Source of the DNA: Rikenellaceae bacterium
GTDB taxonomy: Bacteria; Bacteroidota; Bacteroidia; Bacteroidales; Rikenellaceae
Assembly: GCA_015060065.1 (NCBI GenBank)
Contig: SUZF01000018.1
Location: 1 to 44,990, forward strand
Direction of reading: 5' to 3'
DNA: 44,990 nucleotides
The notes beneath the pieces were generated by a model, which ran no database searches, had not been told where the DNA came from, and was given only the letters and a program-made list of their open reading frames with translations. The position numbers and the translations under genes were made by a program. This document shows, in pieces, positions 17,048 through 24,202 of the stretch; the stretch's first letter is position 1; each line of letters opens with the position of its first letter.

Positions 17048-17117
17048 TCGAGTCCCGCTTACCGCTCTTATTGTTGATGGCGAACAACCTTTTGGGGGTT
17101 GTTCGTTGTTTTTTTTG
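17048..17117 (+). repeat. direct repeat of the tRNA-Gly 3' end and its terminator
   Basis: Bases 17048-17117 copy 16798-16866 (from the TCGAG of the T loop through acceptor, spacer, terminator and its eight-T run) with a single extra G in the terminator loop. The 5' half of the tRNA is absent, so no second tRNA is made; the first 19 bases (to 17066) are a tRNA remnant. The repeat period is 250 bases. It could be an att-like scar, or the remains of a tandem tRNA gene. Confidence 0.85.
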
Positions 17118-17176
17118 TGAGTTTGTACTTGCTTGCGCACATTACGTTATGTCGGTCGATAAGTGTTATGGGGGAA

Positions 17177-17209
17177 ATGGGGGCGCAGCCGATGGCTGCT
17201 TATGAGGGG
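17177..17209 (+). repeat. small hairpin unit U1
   Basis: ATGGGGGC, then GCAGCC-GAT-GGCTGC (perfect 6-bp stem), then TTATGAGGGG. Confidence 0.55.
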
Positions 17210-17212
17210 AAA

Positions 17213-17243
17213 ATGGGGGAGCGCGACCAAAGTCGCTTATGGG
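17213..17243 (+). repeat. small hairpin unit U2
   Basis: ATGGGGGAGC, then GCGAC-CAAA-GTCGC (perfect 5-bp stem), then TTATGGG. It immediately follows U1 but has different arms. Confidence 0.55.
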
Positions 17244-17290
17244 AATTTGTGAATTAAATAGCCAACGGCTAATGACTAACGGCTTTCTTC

Positions 17291-17325
17291 CTCGACCCCT
17301 CTGGTCTTCGACCACCTCCACTAAA
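17291..17325 (+). repeat. small hairpin unit, CCCCTCT/ACCTCC type
   Basis: CCCCTCT, then GGTC-TTC-GACC, then ACCTCCACT. The GGTC/GACC arms also occur in U3 and U4, within different flanks. Confidence 0.4.
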
Positions 17326-17360
17326 AAGGGAGAATTTTTTTAGCAGTTACTCCCCAGTGT

Positions 17361-17391
17361 CCCCATAAACGGTCGCAGACCGTGCCCCCAT
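17361..17391 (-). repeat. small hairpin unit U3 (inverted)
   Basis: On the minus strand: ATGGGGGC, then ACGGTC-TGC-GACCGT (perfect 6-bp stem), then TTATGGGG. The plus strand then carries three tandem CATTCTCCC units (17389-17415). Confidence 0.55.
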
Positions 17392-17430
17392 TCTCCCCAT
17401 TCTCCCCATTCTCCCGAAACACCTAATAGC

Positions 17431-17460
17431 AAAAAAAATAGAGTCTCACTGTGGAGACTC
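17431..17460 (-). terminator. intrinsic terminator of the NifX-like/DUF4405 operon
   Basis: On the minus strand GAGTCTC/GAGACTC (7-bp stem, 6-base loop, 17441-17460) is followed by TATTTTTTTT. It lies 32 bases after the DUF4405 stop. Confidence 0.85.
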
Positions 17461-17492
17461 TATATATAATAAGGTATGATACTGCCAGAGGG

Positions 17493-17834
17493 TTAAACTT
17501 TCATAAACATCCACGGCAAAACTGCTGCTACCAAAAGCAGAATTAAAACGACATAAACCGCGATACGTGTCGGAGTGTGGGGTAGTTGCTTGCGAAACCA
17601 CGCATCAATCATAGTACGATGTTGGAGTATATGCACTGCGAGCAATACAACAACTGCAATGCCAGCCCAGAGGTGTATCTCACGCCACATTCTGCGACCA
17701 AGCCACAACACCGACTCGATATTCGAGCCTCGACGTATAACAAACTTGATAATGTAACCACTGATGCTGGTCAATGCCATTGCCACGAACATCAGCAGAT
17801 TAACAACCATATTTTTCGTCATCTTATCCTTCAT
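17493..17834 (-). CDS. DUF4405-like small membrane protein, possible haem-binding
   Basis: A 113-residue protein with three hydrophobic segments: NMVVNLLMFVAMALTSISGY, the helix after REIH, and a C-terminal IAVYVVLILLLVAAVLPW. The middle helix has histidines in EIHLWAGIAV and AVHILQHR, 14 residues apart, the spacing of bis-histidine haem ligands in cytochrome b-type helices. This fits the DUF4405/cytochrome b561-like group. The ATG at 17834 is preferred; in-frame starts at 17897 and 17906 would overlap the NifX-like gene by 32-41 bases with a hydrophilic N-terminus. Haem binding is an inference. Confidence 0.75.
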   Translation of the reverse strand: MKDKMTKNMVVNLLMFVAMALTSISGYIIKFVIRRGSNIESVLWLGRRMWREIHLWAGIAVVVLLAVHILQHRTMIDAWFRKQLPHTPTRIAVYVVLILLLVAAVLPWMFMKV

Positions 17835-17865
17835 ATCTTTCTCGTTTTTTTTCTGTGCGTGGTGT

Positions 17866-18231
17866 TTAGTGGTTGGGGCATTGGTGGTCGTCGCCATGAC
17901 CGGCACATCCTACACCCGAATCGAAAACAAATCCCGTGAGATAACTCGCCACCAGATTCTCCACATTGCCCGAACATCCGCGTACAACCCTTATATTATG
18001 CGCTTGCAACGTATTTTTCGCACCTTCGCCCATCGAGCCTGCCAGCATAACTTCAACACCCATCTGCTCCAAAACAGCAGCTATACCTGACTTACAACCA
18101 CAACCTTGTGGCGAAGGCAACTCCTCACGAGCAACAACCTTACGATCTTCGATGGTAAAGATTGTATAGCGGTCACAATGCCCGAAATGATTATCGACAC
18201 ATCCTTCGCGTGTCGGAACAGCAATCTTCAT
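17866..18231 (-). CDS. NifX/NifB-type dinitrogenase cofactor-domain protein
   Basis: A 121-residue protein starting MKIAVPTREGCVDNHFGHCDRYTIF, the NifX/NifB C-terminal domain pattern (DNHFGHCDR). The family binds iron-molybdenum or other metal clusters; free-standing members occur widely outside nitrogen fixers. Extra cysteines in SPQGCGCKSG and a tail CAGHGDDHQCPNH suggest metal binding. No nif genes are in view, so nitrogenase is not implied. It lies upstream of the DUF4405 gene on the same strand, with a spacing of 31 bases. Confidence 0.85.
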   Translation of the reverse strand: MKIAVPTREGCVDNHFGHCDRYTIFTIEDRKVVAREELPSPQGCGCKSGIAAVLEQMGVEVMLAGSMGEGAKNTLQAHNIRVVRGCSGNVENLVASYLTGFVFDSGVGCAGHGDDHQCPNH

Positions 18232-18257
18232 ATTTCATCTTTTTAAGTTACAGAAAT

Positions 18258-18282
18258 ATGGGTGCCACAAACCGACACCCAT
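18258..18282. terminator. hairpin between DUF1015 and NifX-like genes
   Basis: ATGGGTG pairs with CACCCAT around an 11-base loop. There is only a weak T-rich tail on the minus strand (ATATTTCTG), so termination is uncertain. Confidence 0.4.
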
Positions 18283-18301
18283 ACATTCAAATCGTTTGCG
18301 A

Positions 18302-19546
18302 CTACTCTTCAAAAGAGTGAATAACCACACCGGAACGCAGTTTTGGCTCGAACCACGTAGTCTTCGGTGGCATAATGTTACCCGTGTCGGCAATATCGAT
18401 AAGTTGTTTCATCGAGACGGGGTACAGAGCAAATGCAACCGCCATCTCTCCGCTATCGACCCTGCGTTTCAACTCGCCCAAGCCTCTGATTCCGCCCACA
18501 AAGTCGATTCGCTTCGAGGTGCGCAGGTCGGCAATGCCGAGCAATCTATCCAAAACCAAATCCGAAAGCACCGTAACGTCAAGTACCCCAATCGGGTCTG
18601 CATCGTTATAAGTACCCTCCTTCGCAGTGAGCGAATACCACTCGCCCTCCAAGTACATTGCAAAATTATGCAGTGCCGCAGGAGTGTAAATCTCGCTACC
18701 TACCTTCTCAACAACGAAGTTCTCGCCCAAAGCCTCAACAAACTGCGCAGGAGTCATTCCGTTCAAATCCTTCACTACGCGGTTATAGTCGATAATTTTG
18801 AGTTGCGATGCAGGGAAGGTCACTGCGAGGAAGTAGCAGTACTCCTCATCGCCACGATGCGCAGGATTCTTCGCCATCAAGGCCTGTCCCACACGTGCAG
18901 CGGCCGCTGTACGGTGGTGTCCGTCAGCAACGTATAGAGCCGGAATCTCGGCAAAAATCTCGGTAATACGCTTATTGGTAGCCGCATCGCGAATAACCCA
19001 GAAGTGGTGTCCGAAGCCATCTTCGGCAGTGAAATCGTAGTCAGCCTCGTGTTCCGCCACCCACGACGACACAATCGCATCAATCTCTGCGTGGTCGGGG
19101 TATGCGAAGAATACCGGCTCGATATTCGCCTGCTGGTTGAATACGTGCTTCATACGATCCTCCTCCTTATCGGGGCGGGTAAGTTCGTGCTTCTTGATAG
19201 CCCCGGATAGGTAATCCTCGAAGTGACAGCACACAGCCAATCCATACTGCGTGCGACCATTCATCGTCTGGGCGTAGATGTAGTAGTACTCCTCGCCATC
19301 TTGTTCGAGCCAACCCCTCTCGCGCCACAGGCGGAAGTTCTCGACCGCCTTATTATAGACCTCCTGCGAATGTTCGTCTGCAATGGGGTCAAAATCGATT
19401 TCGGGCTTGATGATGTGTAGTAGCGAGCGTTCCGTCGCCTCCGCTTTCGCCTCAACAGAGTTCAATACATCGTAGGGGCGCGATGCCACCTCCGAAGCAT
19501 ACGCCTTCGGTGGGCGTATTCCCTTGAAAGGTTTGATTTTTACCAT
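18302..19546 (-). CDS. DUF1015 family protein, serine-operon member
   Basis: A 414-residue soluble protein of the DUF1015 family, whose activity I do not know to be established. The N-terminus (KIKPFKGIRPPKAYASEVAS) and the core LYVADGHHRTAAAARVG (DGHHR at residues 208-212) are typical. DGHHR is also the signature of ParB/sulfiredoxin-fold free serine kinases (SerK, SbnI). The start is 19 bases after serA, so it is the third gene of serC-serA-DUF1015, which suggests a role in serine or phosphoserine metabolism. No phosphoserine phosphatase (serB) is in the window. Catalysis is an inference. Confidence 0.85.
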   Translation of the reverse strand: MVKIKPFKGIRPPKAYASEVASRPYDVLNSVEAKAEATERSLLHIIKPEIDFDPIADEHSQEVYNKAVENFRLWRERGWLEQDGEEYYYIYAQTMNGRTQYGLAVCCHFEDYLSGAIKKHELTRPDKEEDRMKHVFNQQANIEPVFFAYPDHAEIDAIVSSWVAEHEADYDFTAEDGFGHHFWVIRDAATNKRITEIFAEIPALYVADGHHRTAAAARVGQALMAKNPAHRGDEEYCYFLAVTFPASQLKIIDYNRVVKDLNGMTPAQFVEALGENFVVEKVGSEIYTPAALHNFAMYLEGEWYSLTAKEGTYNDADPIGVLDVTVLSDLVLDRLLGIADLRTSKRIDFVGGIRGLGELKRRVDSGEMAVAFALYPVSMKQLIDIADTGNIMPPKTTWFEPKLRSGVVIHSFEE

Positions 19547-19565
19547 AGTCTTTCGGTATTTTGTT

Positions 19566-20489
19566 CTACTTATTTACTTGGAATCGAGTTACACCATTCT
19601 CGAAGAAATCGACAATCTGACGCGCAGCCGCCAAACCTGCATTGATATTAGCCTCGGCAGTCTCGGCACCCATCTTTTTGGGCGTGGCAAAGAATCGTTT
19701 GCCGAACTTTTCTGCCAGATGCTCCACAGCGTCAGGGGCAATGTCGGTAATGTATTTAAGGTCGGTACGCTCGTCAAGAGCCTTCTCCAATCCAGCCTCA
19801 TCGATAACCTCCTTACGAGCCGTATTTACAAGTGTTGCCCCCTTCGGCATCGAGGTCAAAAGGTCGTAGCCGATAGAACCTTTGGTCGCCGGTGTTGCGG
19901 GGATATGCAGCGAGAGGAAATCCGACTGTGCATACAACTCCTCAACCGAGCCTACCTTGCGCACACCGTCATTCTCGAAGACAAAATCATCGGTAATAAA
20001 GGGGTCATAGGCGATGACATTCATACCCATAGCCTTGCCCTTACGGCCAACCAACTTGCCGACATTGCCGTAAGCGTGGATGCCGAGGGTCTTACCCTGA
20101 ATTTCGCATCCAGTACCCGGTGTGAAGCGGTTGCGCGACATATAAATCATCATTGCCAGAGCCAACTCTGCCACAGCATTCGAGTTCTGACCCGGAGTAT
20201 TCATCACGACGACTCCGCGAGCCGTAGCCGCTTCCAAATCGACATTATCATAACCGGCACCGGCGCGAACAACGATTTTCAGATTTCGAGCCGCCCCGAT
20301 AACCTCTGCCGTAACCTTGTCGCTACGCACAATCAGCGCATCGACATCTGCCACAGCCTCCAAGAGTTGGGCTTTGTCCGTATATTTTTCAAGCAGCACA
20401 ACTTCATATCCTGCCGCCTCGCAAATCTCCTTAATACCATTCACAGCCTCGGCTGCAAAGGGTTTTTCGGTTGCTACAAGAACTTTCAT
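19566..20489 (-). CDS. serA: D-3-phosphoglycerate dehydrogenase (Lys-type)
   Basis: Oxidises 3-phosphoglycerate to 3-phosphohydroxypyruvate, the first step of serine synthesis. From MKVLVATEKPF it is 307 residues and lacks the C-terminal ACT domain. The NAD-binding motif is AYGNVGKLVG (first glycine of GxGxxG is Ala) and R225 sits in NTARKEVID. The usual catalytic His (TPHxG) is replaced by Lys in FATPKKMGAETAEAN (K271/K272), as in the short type III enzymes. An in-frame ATG at 20564, 5 bases after the serC stop, would add 25 residues with no family match; it remains possible because of operon spacing. Confidence 0.92.
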   Translation of the reverse strand: MKVLVATEKPFAAEAVNGIKEICEAAGYEVVLLEKYTDKAQLLEAVADVDALIVRSDKVTAEVIGAARNLKIVVRAGAGYDNVDLEAATARGVVVMNTPGQNSNAVAELALAMMIYMSRNRFTPGTGCEIQGKTLGIHAYGNVGKLVGRKGKAMGMNVIAYDPFITDDFVFENDGVRKVGSVEELYAQSDFLSLHIPATPATKGSIGYDLLTSMPKGATLVNTARKEVIDEAGLEKALDERTDLKYITDIAPDAVEHLAEKFGKRFFATPKKMGAETAEANINAGLAAARQIVDFFENGVTRFQVNK

Positions 20490-20569
20490 ATCCTTAACAA
20501 GTGATGTAAAATGAACTATTTTCTCCTCCTTTTTCTCGTAGGTATATGGAACAATTGTCGCCATAGGTG

Positions 20570-21643
20570 CTATTTGGTTTTGAGAGTTTCAAACTCCTGC
20601 ATACAAGCCACCAGAGCCTCAACCGACTCCTTCGGACAAGCATTGTAGCATGATGCACGGAATCCGCCAACCAGACGGTGACCCTTGATACCAACCATAC
20701 CGCGCTCCTTGGCGAACTCCAAAAACTCTGCCGCCAACTCCTCGTTACCCTCCGACATCACGAAGCAGATATTCATCAGCGAGCGGTCCTCCTTCTCGAC
20801 CGTGCCACGGAAGAGTGAGTTGCGGTCAATCTCGTTGTAGAGTAACTCCGCCTTCTCGACATTGCGACGATAAATCTCCTCAACGCCCCCCTGCGCTTTC
20901 AGCCAACGCAAGGTCTCGTTCATAACATAAATCGGGAATACGGGAGGGGTGTTAAACATCGAGTTGTTGGCAACGTGAGTATTCACATTCATCATCGAGG
21001 GGAGTTCGCGCACAACCTTTTCGAGCATATCGTCACGAATGATGACAAACGTAACACCCGCAGGAGCAAGATTCTTCTGCGCACCTCCGTAAATCATTGC
21101 ATACTTCGACACATCCACCGGACGGCTCATAATATCCGAACTCATATCGGCAATAAGAGGTACGGGAGAGTCGATATCGACCTTATACTCCGAGCCGTAG
21201 ATGGTGTTATTCGAGCAGATATAGAGATAGTCAAGGTCGGCAGGAATCTCAAAACCCTTCGGGATGTAGGTAAAATTCTTATCCTCCGACGATGCAACCA
21301 CCTGCACCTCGCCATAGTGTTTAGCCTCCTTGATAGCCTTCTTCGACCATACGCCCGTATTGACGTAACCCGCCTTCGTCTTCAAAAAGTTGGCAGGGAT
21401 ATGGAAGAATTGGGTGCTGGCACCACCGCTGACGAAGAATATCTTATAGTTGTCGGGGATGTGGAGCAGTTCGCGGAAGAGCGTCTGCGCCTCGTTCAGC
21501 ACATCCTCGAAATCCTTTGTACGATGTGAAATCGAGAGGAGTGAAAGACCGGAACCATTAAAATCGATAATAGCCTTTGCGGCATTTTGGAGAACCACAT
21601 CCGGAAGGATGGAGGGTCCGGCGTTGAAATTGTGCTTTTTCAT
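20570..21643 (-). CDS. serC: phosphoserine aminotransferase
   Basis: PLP enzyme that transfers an amino group from glutamate to 3-phosphohydroxypyruvate. The 357-residue protein begins [14 protein letters not shown], the usual SerC opening (in-frame codons further upstream are not part of the family). The PLP-binding lysine is in [18 protein letters not shown]. The C-terminus has [17 protein letters not shown]. It is the first gene of serC-serA-DUF1015; a -7 element lies 64 bases upstream, divergent from that of yicC. Confidence 0.97.
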   Translation of the reverse strand: MKKHNFNAGPSILPDVVLQNAAKAIIDFNGSGLSLLSISHRTKDFEDVLNEAQTLFRELLHIPDNYKIFFVSGGASTQFFHIPANFLKTKAGYVNTGVWSKKAIKEAKHYGEVQVVASSEDKNFTYIPKGFEIPADLDYLYICSNNTIYGSEYKVDIDSPVPLIADMSSDIMSRPVDVSKYAMIYGGAQKNLAPAGVTFVIIRDDMLEKVVRELPSMMNVNTHVANNSMFNTPPVFPIYVMNETLRWLKAQGGVEEIYRRNVEKAELLYNEIDRNSLFRGTVEKEDRSLMNICFVMSEGNEELAAEFLEFAKERGMVGIKGHRLVGGFRASCYNACPKESVEALVACMQEFETLKTK

Positions 21644-21706
21644 AGAAACTGTGTATAAATTAGTTTGTTGTTTGCTATCACTTACCCTGCAACGACACAG
21701 GACACA

Positions 21707-21714
21707 CAAAGATA
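21707..21714 (-). promoter_or_regulatory. -7 element for serC-serA-DUF1015
   Basis: TATCTTTG on the minus strand, exact TAnnTTTG match, giving a leader of about 60 bases. Confidence 0.6.
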
Positions 21715-21759
21715 TAAAAATAATTTTGAATTTTCAATTTTTAATTTTTAATTTATTTG

Positions 21760-21767
21760 TACCTTTG
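21760..21767 (+). promoter_or_regulatory. -7 element for yicC
   Basis: TACCTTTG, exact TAnnTTTG match, 23 bases before the yicC ATG and 45 bases from the divergent serC element. The A/T-rich stretch between them would serve both promoters. Confidence 0.6.
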
Positions 21768-21790
21768 TACTTTCGAAAACACAAGATGCA

Positions 21791-22663
21791 ATGATTAAAT
21801 CAATGACCGGTTTCGGCAAGGCGGAGGCCTTGTGCGAGAACAAGAAGATAGTTGCCGAGATTCGCTCGCTCAACTCCAAGCAGTTGGACCTCTCGGTAAA
21901 GATGCCGGCGCTCTACCGCGAGGCAGAATTCGAGATTCGAAATATCGTCAATAAGGGTGTGCAACGTGGCAAGGTAGAACTCTACATCTCTGTCGAATCG
22001 ACCGAGGTAACCACCGCTGCGACAATCGACAAGCGTCTTTTCCGAGCATATCTCTGCCAACTCAACGACGCACTGACATATTCAGGCATCGATGCGAGTT
22101 ACGATGCGTTGGTACCGGCTATTGTCAAGATGCCCAATGTCCTTGCTACCGAGAGCGTTGCCGTGAGCGACGAGGAGCGTGCCGCTCTGCTCAAAGCAGT
22201 CAGCGAGGCGGTGGAGCGACTCAACGCCTTCCGTGAGCAGGAGGGAGCAGTTCTGATTGCCGACCTGCTGGGTAGGGTAGAGCGTATCGAGAAGTACAAA
22301 AATGCAGTTACTCCATTCGAGAAGGCTCGCACCGAGGCTATTCGCAACCGCATACGCGAGAATATCGAAAAACTCCAAGTCGAGGTCGATAACAACCGCC
22401 TTGAACAAGAGATGATTTTCTACATCGAGAAACTCGATATTACCGAGGAGAAGGTGCGTCTGCAAAACCACTGCAAATACTTCCGCGAGGTGGCAGCCAC
22501 CGAAGAGTCGGCAGGCCGCAAACTCGGATTTATCGCCCAGGAGATGGGTCGCGAAATCAACACCATGGGGTCGAAGGCAAACGATGCCGATATGCAGGTG
22601 TTGGTTGTGAAGATGAAGGATGAATTGGAGAAGATTAAGGAGCAGGTGCTCAATATCTTGTAA
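21791..22663 (+). CDS. yicC: YicC-family endoribonuclease
   Basis: A 290-residue cytosolic protein of the YicC family, for which endoribonuclease activity has been shown in E. coli. It starts MIKSMTGFGKAEA, the hallmark of the family, and ends with the conserved C-terminal block FIAQEMGREINTMGSKANDA followed by VVKMKDELEKIKEQVLN. It precedes gmk by 12 bases, the widespread yicC-gmk pairing. A -7 element lies directly upstream. Confidence 0.95.
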   Translation: MIKSMTGFGKAEALCENKKIVAEIRSLNSKQLDLSVKMPALYREAEFEIRNIVNKGVQRGKVELYISVESTEVTTAATIDKRLFRAYLCQLNDALTYSGIDASYDALVPAIVKMPNVLATESVAVSDEERAALLKAVSEAVERLNAFREQEGAVLIADLLGRVERIEKYKNAVTPFEKARTEAIRNRIRENIEKLQVEVDNNRLEQEMIFYIEKLDITEEKVRLQNHCKYFREVAATEESAGRKLGFIAQEMGREINTMGSKANDADMQVLVVKMKDELEKIKEQVLNIL

Positions 22664-22675
22664 TACGCAAAGGTT

Positions 22676-23251
22676 ATGGGCAAACTTGTCATCTTTTCGG
22701 CTCCGAGTGGCAGTGGCAAGACTACGATTGTACGTCGTTTGCTGTCGAACTTTCCGCAGTTTGAATTCTCGATTTCGGCAACGTCGCGCCAACCGCGTGG
22801 CTCCGAGCAGCATGGTGTAGATTACTACTTCCTCACGCCGGAGGAGTTTGCCGAGGCGGTACGCGAGGAGCGTTTCGTCGAGTGGGAGGAGGTCTATGCC
22901 GGCACCTGTTATGGAACACTCCGCAGTGAGATGGAGCGCATCTGGGCAAAAGGCAACGTCATAGTCTTTGATGTGGATGTGCTGGGCGGTATAAACCTCA
23001 AAAAGATTTTTGGCGAAGATGCCTGCTCGATATTCGTACAACCACCCTCAATCGAGGAGTTGGAGCGCAGACTGCGTGGCAGGGCTACCGACAGCGAGGA
23101 GGTTATCGCCAAGCGTGTCGCAAAGGCGGAGTTCGAGTTATCGAAGGCTCCCGAATTTGACCACGTGGTAGTCAATGACGACCTCGATACGGCAGTGAAT
23201 GAAACAATAGACATCATCAACGACTTTTTGGATAAAATTCACAATTCATAA
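22676..23251 (+). CDS. gmk: guanylate kinase
   Basis: Phosphorylates GMP to GDP with ATP. The 191-residue protein begins MGKLVIFSAPSGSGKTT, giving the P-loop APSGSGKT, and has the GMP-binding segment SATSRQPRGSEQHGVDYYF. VVNDDLDTAVNE near the end is also typical. It lies between yicC and nadD; the repeat element at 23271-23400 separates it from nadD. Confidence 0.97.
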   Translation: MGKLVIFSAPSGSGKTTIVRRLLSNFPQFEFSISATSRQPRGSEQHGVDYYFLTPEEFAEAVREERFVEWEEVYAGTCYGTLRSEMERIWAKGNVIVFDVDVLGGINLKKIFGEDACSIFVQPPSIEELERRLRGRATDSEEVIAKRVAKAEFELSKAPEFDHVVVNDDLDTAVNETIDIINDFLDKIHNS

Positions 23252-23270
23252 TTCACAATTCACAATTATC

Positions 23271-23400
23271 AACCGACGCTGCGGAGCGAGGAAAAGTCTC
23301 TACAAGAGGCTTAACTGCTAAAAAAAAGCGAGAGCAGAGGGCAAACTTGTTTGCACTATGCCGAGCCGCGAGGAGGAAAAGACTTTGAAAGAGGCTTAAC
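23271..23400 (-). repeat. interspersed hairpin repeat, copy B (inverted, with internal duplication)
   Basis: Reverse-complement copy of the element at 7173 and 26010, longer by ~45 bases. On the minus strand it runs AGTTAAGCCTCTT, CAAAG, CTTTTCCTCCTCG, GGCTCGGCATAG, CAAAC-AA-GTTTG, CCTCTGCTCTCGCT, then a second partial copy of its own beginning (AGTTAAGCCTCTT...CTTTTCCTC, hairpin CTCT-TGT-AGAG), then CCGCAGCGTCGG. AT-rich AATTATC flanks lie on both sides. Confidence 0.85.
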
Positions 23401-23419
23401 TATCAATTATCAATTATCA

Positions 23420-24199
23420 ATGAAGCGTGTTGCGCTATATTTTGGCTCGTTCAACCCGATACACAAAGGGCATATCGCGCTGGCAGAGTACGTCTTGGAG
23501 CGTGGTCTATGCGATAGCGTTGCCCTTATCGTATCGCCCCAGAATCCACTCAAAGAGGGCGGAGAGTTAATGCCCGAATTGAGCCGATTCGAGATGGCAG
23601 AGATTGCGTGTCGCGAATCGCGCTTCCCGGAGCAGATACAACCCTCGGCTATCGAGTTTCTGTTGCCACGACCCTCATATACGATAGACACTCTGCGCTA
23701 TTTGGAGGAGAACAACGGAGCAGAGATGGAGTTCTCGGTCTTGATGGGAGCCGACCTTATCCCGCAGTTGGAGCGTTGGAAGGATTACCGCACGCTGCTC
23801 GACTGCTACCATATAATGGTCTATCCGCGAGCCGGTTATGCAATTGATAAATGCCTCGACAAAATAACCGTCTTGGAGGATGCCCCGTTGCAGAATTACT
23901 CATCGACAGATGTTCGCAAAGTGTATGCCGAGGGTGGCGACACGTCAGCGATGCTCACAACAGGTGTTGCGGAGTATATCGCCCAAAACCGCCTGCTCAA
24001 ACGTGAGGGCAAGGGTGCCGAGGTCGAGGCCCTTATCACCCGTGCCAAGGCAGCCTTTGGGCGAAACGAGTGGGGTAAGGCACTAAACGACTTCAATGCC
24101 GCGTTAGAGTTGTCGCCCGACAATTGCGAGGCGCAGGAGTATGTGAAGATGATTCACGAGATACTTGATTTTAGATACAAAGACATATACAACCCATAA
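23420..24199 (+). CDS. nadD: nicotinate-nucleotide adenylyltransferase with TPR-like C-terminal tail
   Basis: Makes nicotinic acid adenine dinucleotide from nicotinate mononucleotide and ATP. Residues 1-195 form the nucleotidyltransferase domain: YFGSFNPIHKGHIALAEYVL (GSFNPxHxGH) near residue 8 and SSTDVRKVYAEG at 161-172 (the ISSTxxR motif). Residues ~200-259 are an extra helical tail (AKAAFGRNEWGKALNDFNAA and LELSPDNCEAQEYVKMI), a single TPR-like helix pair that ends near YNP. NadD proteins are usually ~190-215 residues. The start is placed at ATG 23420; an ATG 69 bases upstream lies in the repeat. ddl follows after 3 bases. Confidence 0.9.
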   Translation: MKRVALYFGSFNPIHKGHIALAEYVLERGLCDSVALIVSPQNPLKEGGELMPELSRFEMAEIACRESRFPEQIQPSAIEFLLPRPSYTIDTLRYLEENNGAEMEFSVLMGADLIPQLERWKDYRTLLDCYHIMVYPRAGYAIDKCLDKITVLEDAPLQNYSSTDVRKVYAEGGDTSAMLTTGVAEYIAQNRLLKREGKGAEVEALITRAKAAFGRNEWGKALNDFNAALELSPDNCEAQEYVKMIHEILDFRYKDIYNP

Positions 24200-24202
24200 G
24201 AG

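Larger units (their letters stand above)
16867..17492. other. gene-free stretch between tRNA-Gly and the DUF4405 gene
   Basis: About 630 bases with no credible gene. Frames open here are interrupted and have no family signature. It holds the duplicated tRNA 3' end, small hairpin units U1-U4, a palindrome GTGCAAGCAC near 16879-16888, AGCCAACGGCTAATG-type strings and the minus-strand terminator of the next operon. Confidence 0.7.

Noticed and set aside
16798..17117. Active prophage or genomic island at the tRNA-Gly locus
   Set aside because: No integrase, phage gene or cargo between the repeats; only ~180 bases of non-coding DNA.
16985..17415. CRISPR array
   Set aside because: Repeats are short, differ in their interior by paired changes, occur in both orientations, and have no regular spacers or cas genes.
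17866..18231. Evidence of nitrogen fixation
   Set aside because: Stand-alone NifX/NifB-domain proteins are common in non-fixing anaerobes and no nif structural gene is present.
20490..20564. 25-residue N-terminal extension of SerA
   Set aside because: No family similarity; kept only as an alternative because its ATG is 5 bases behind the serC stop.
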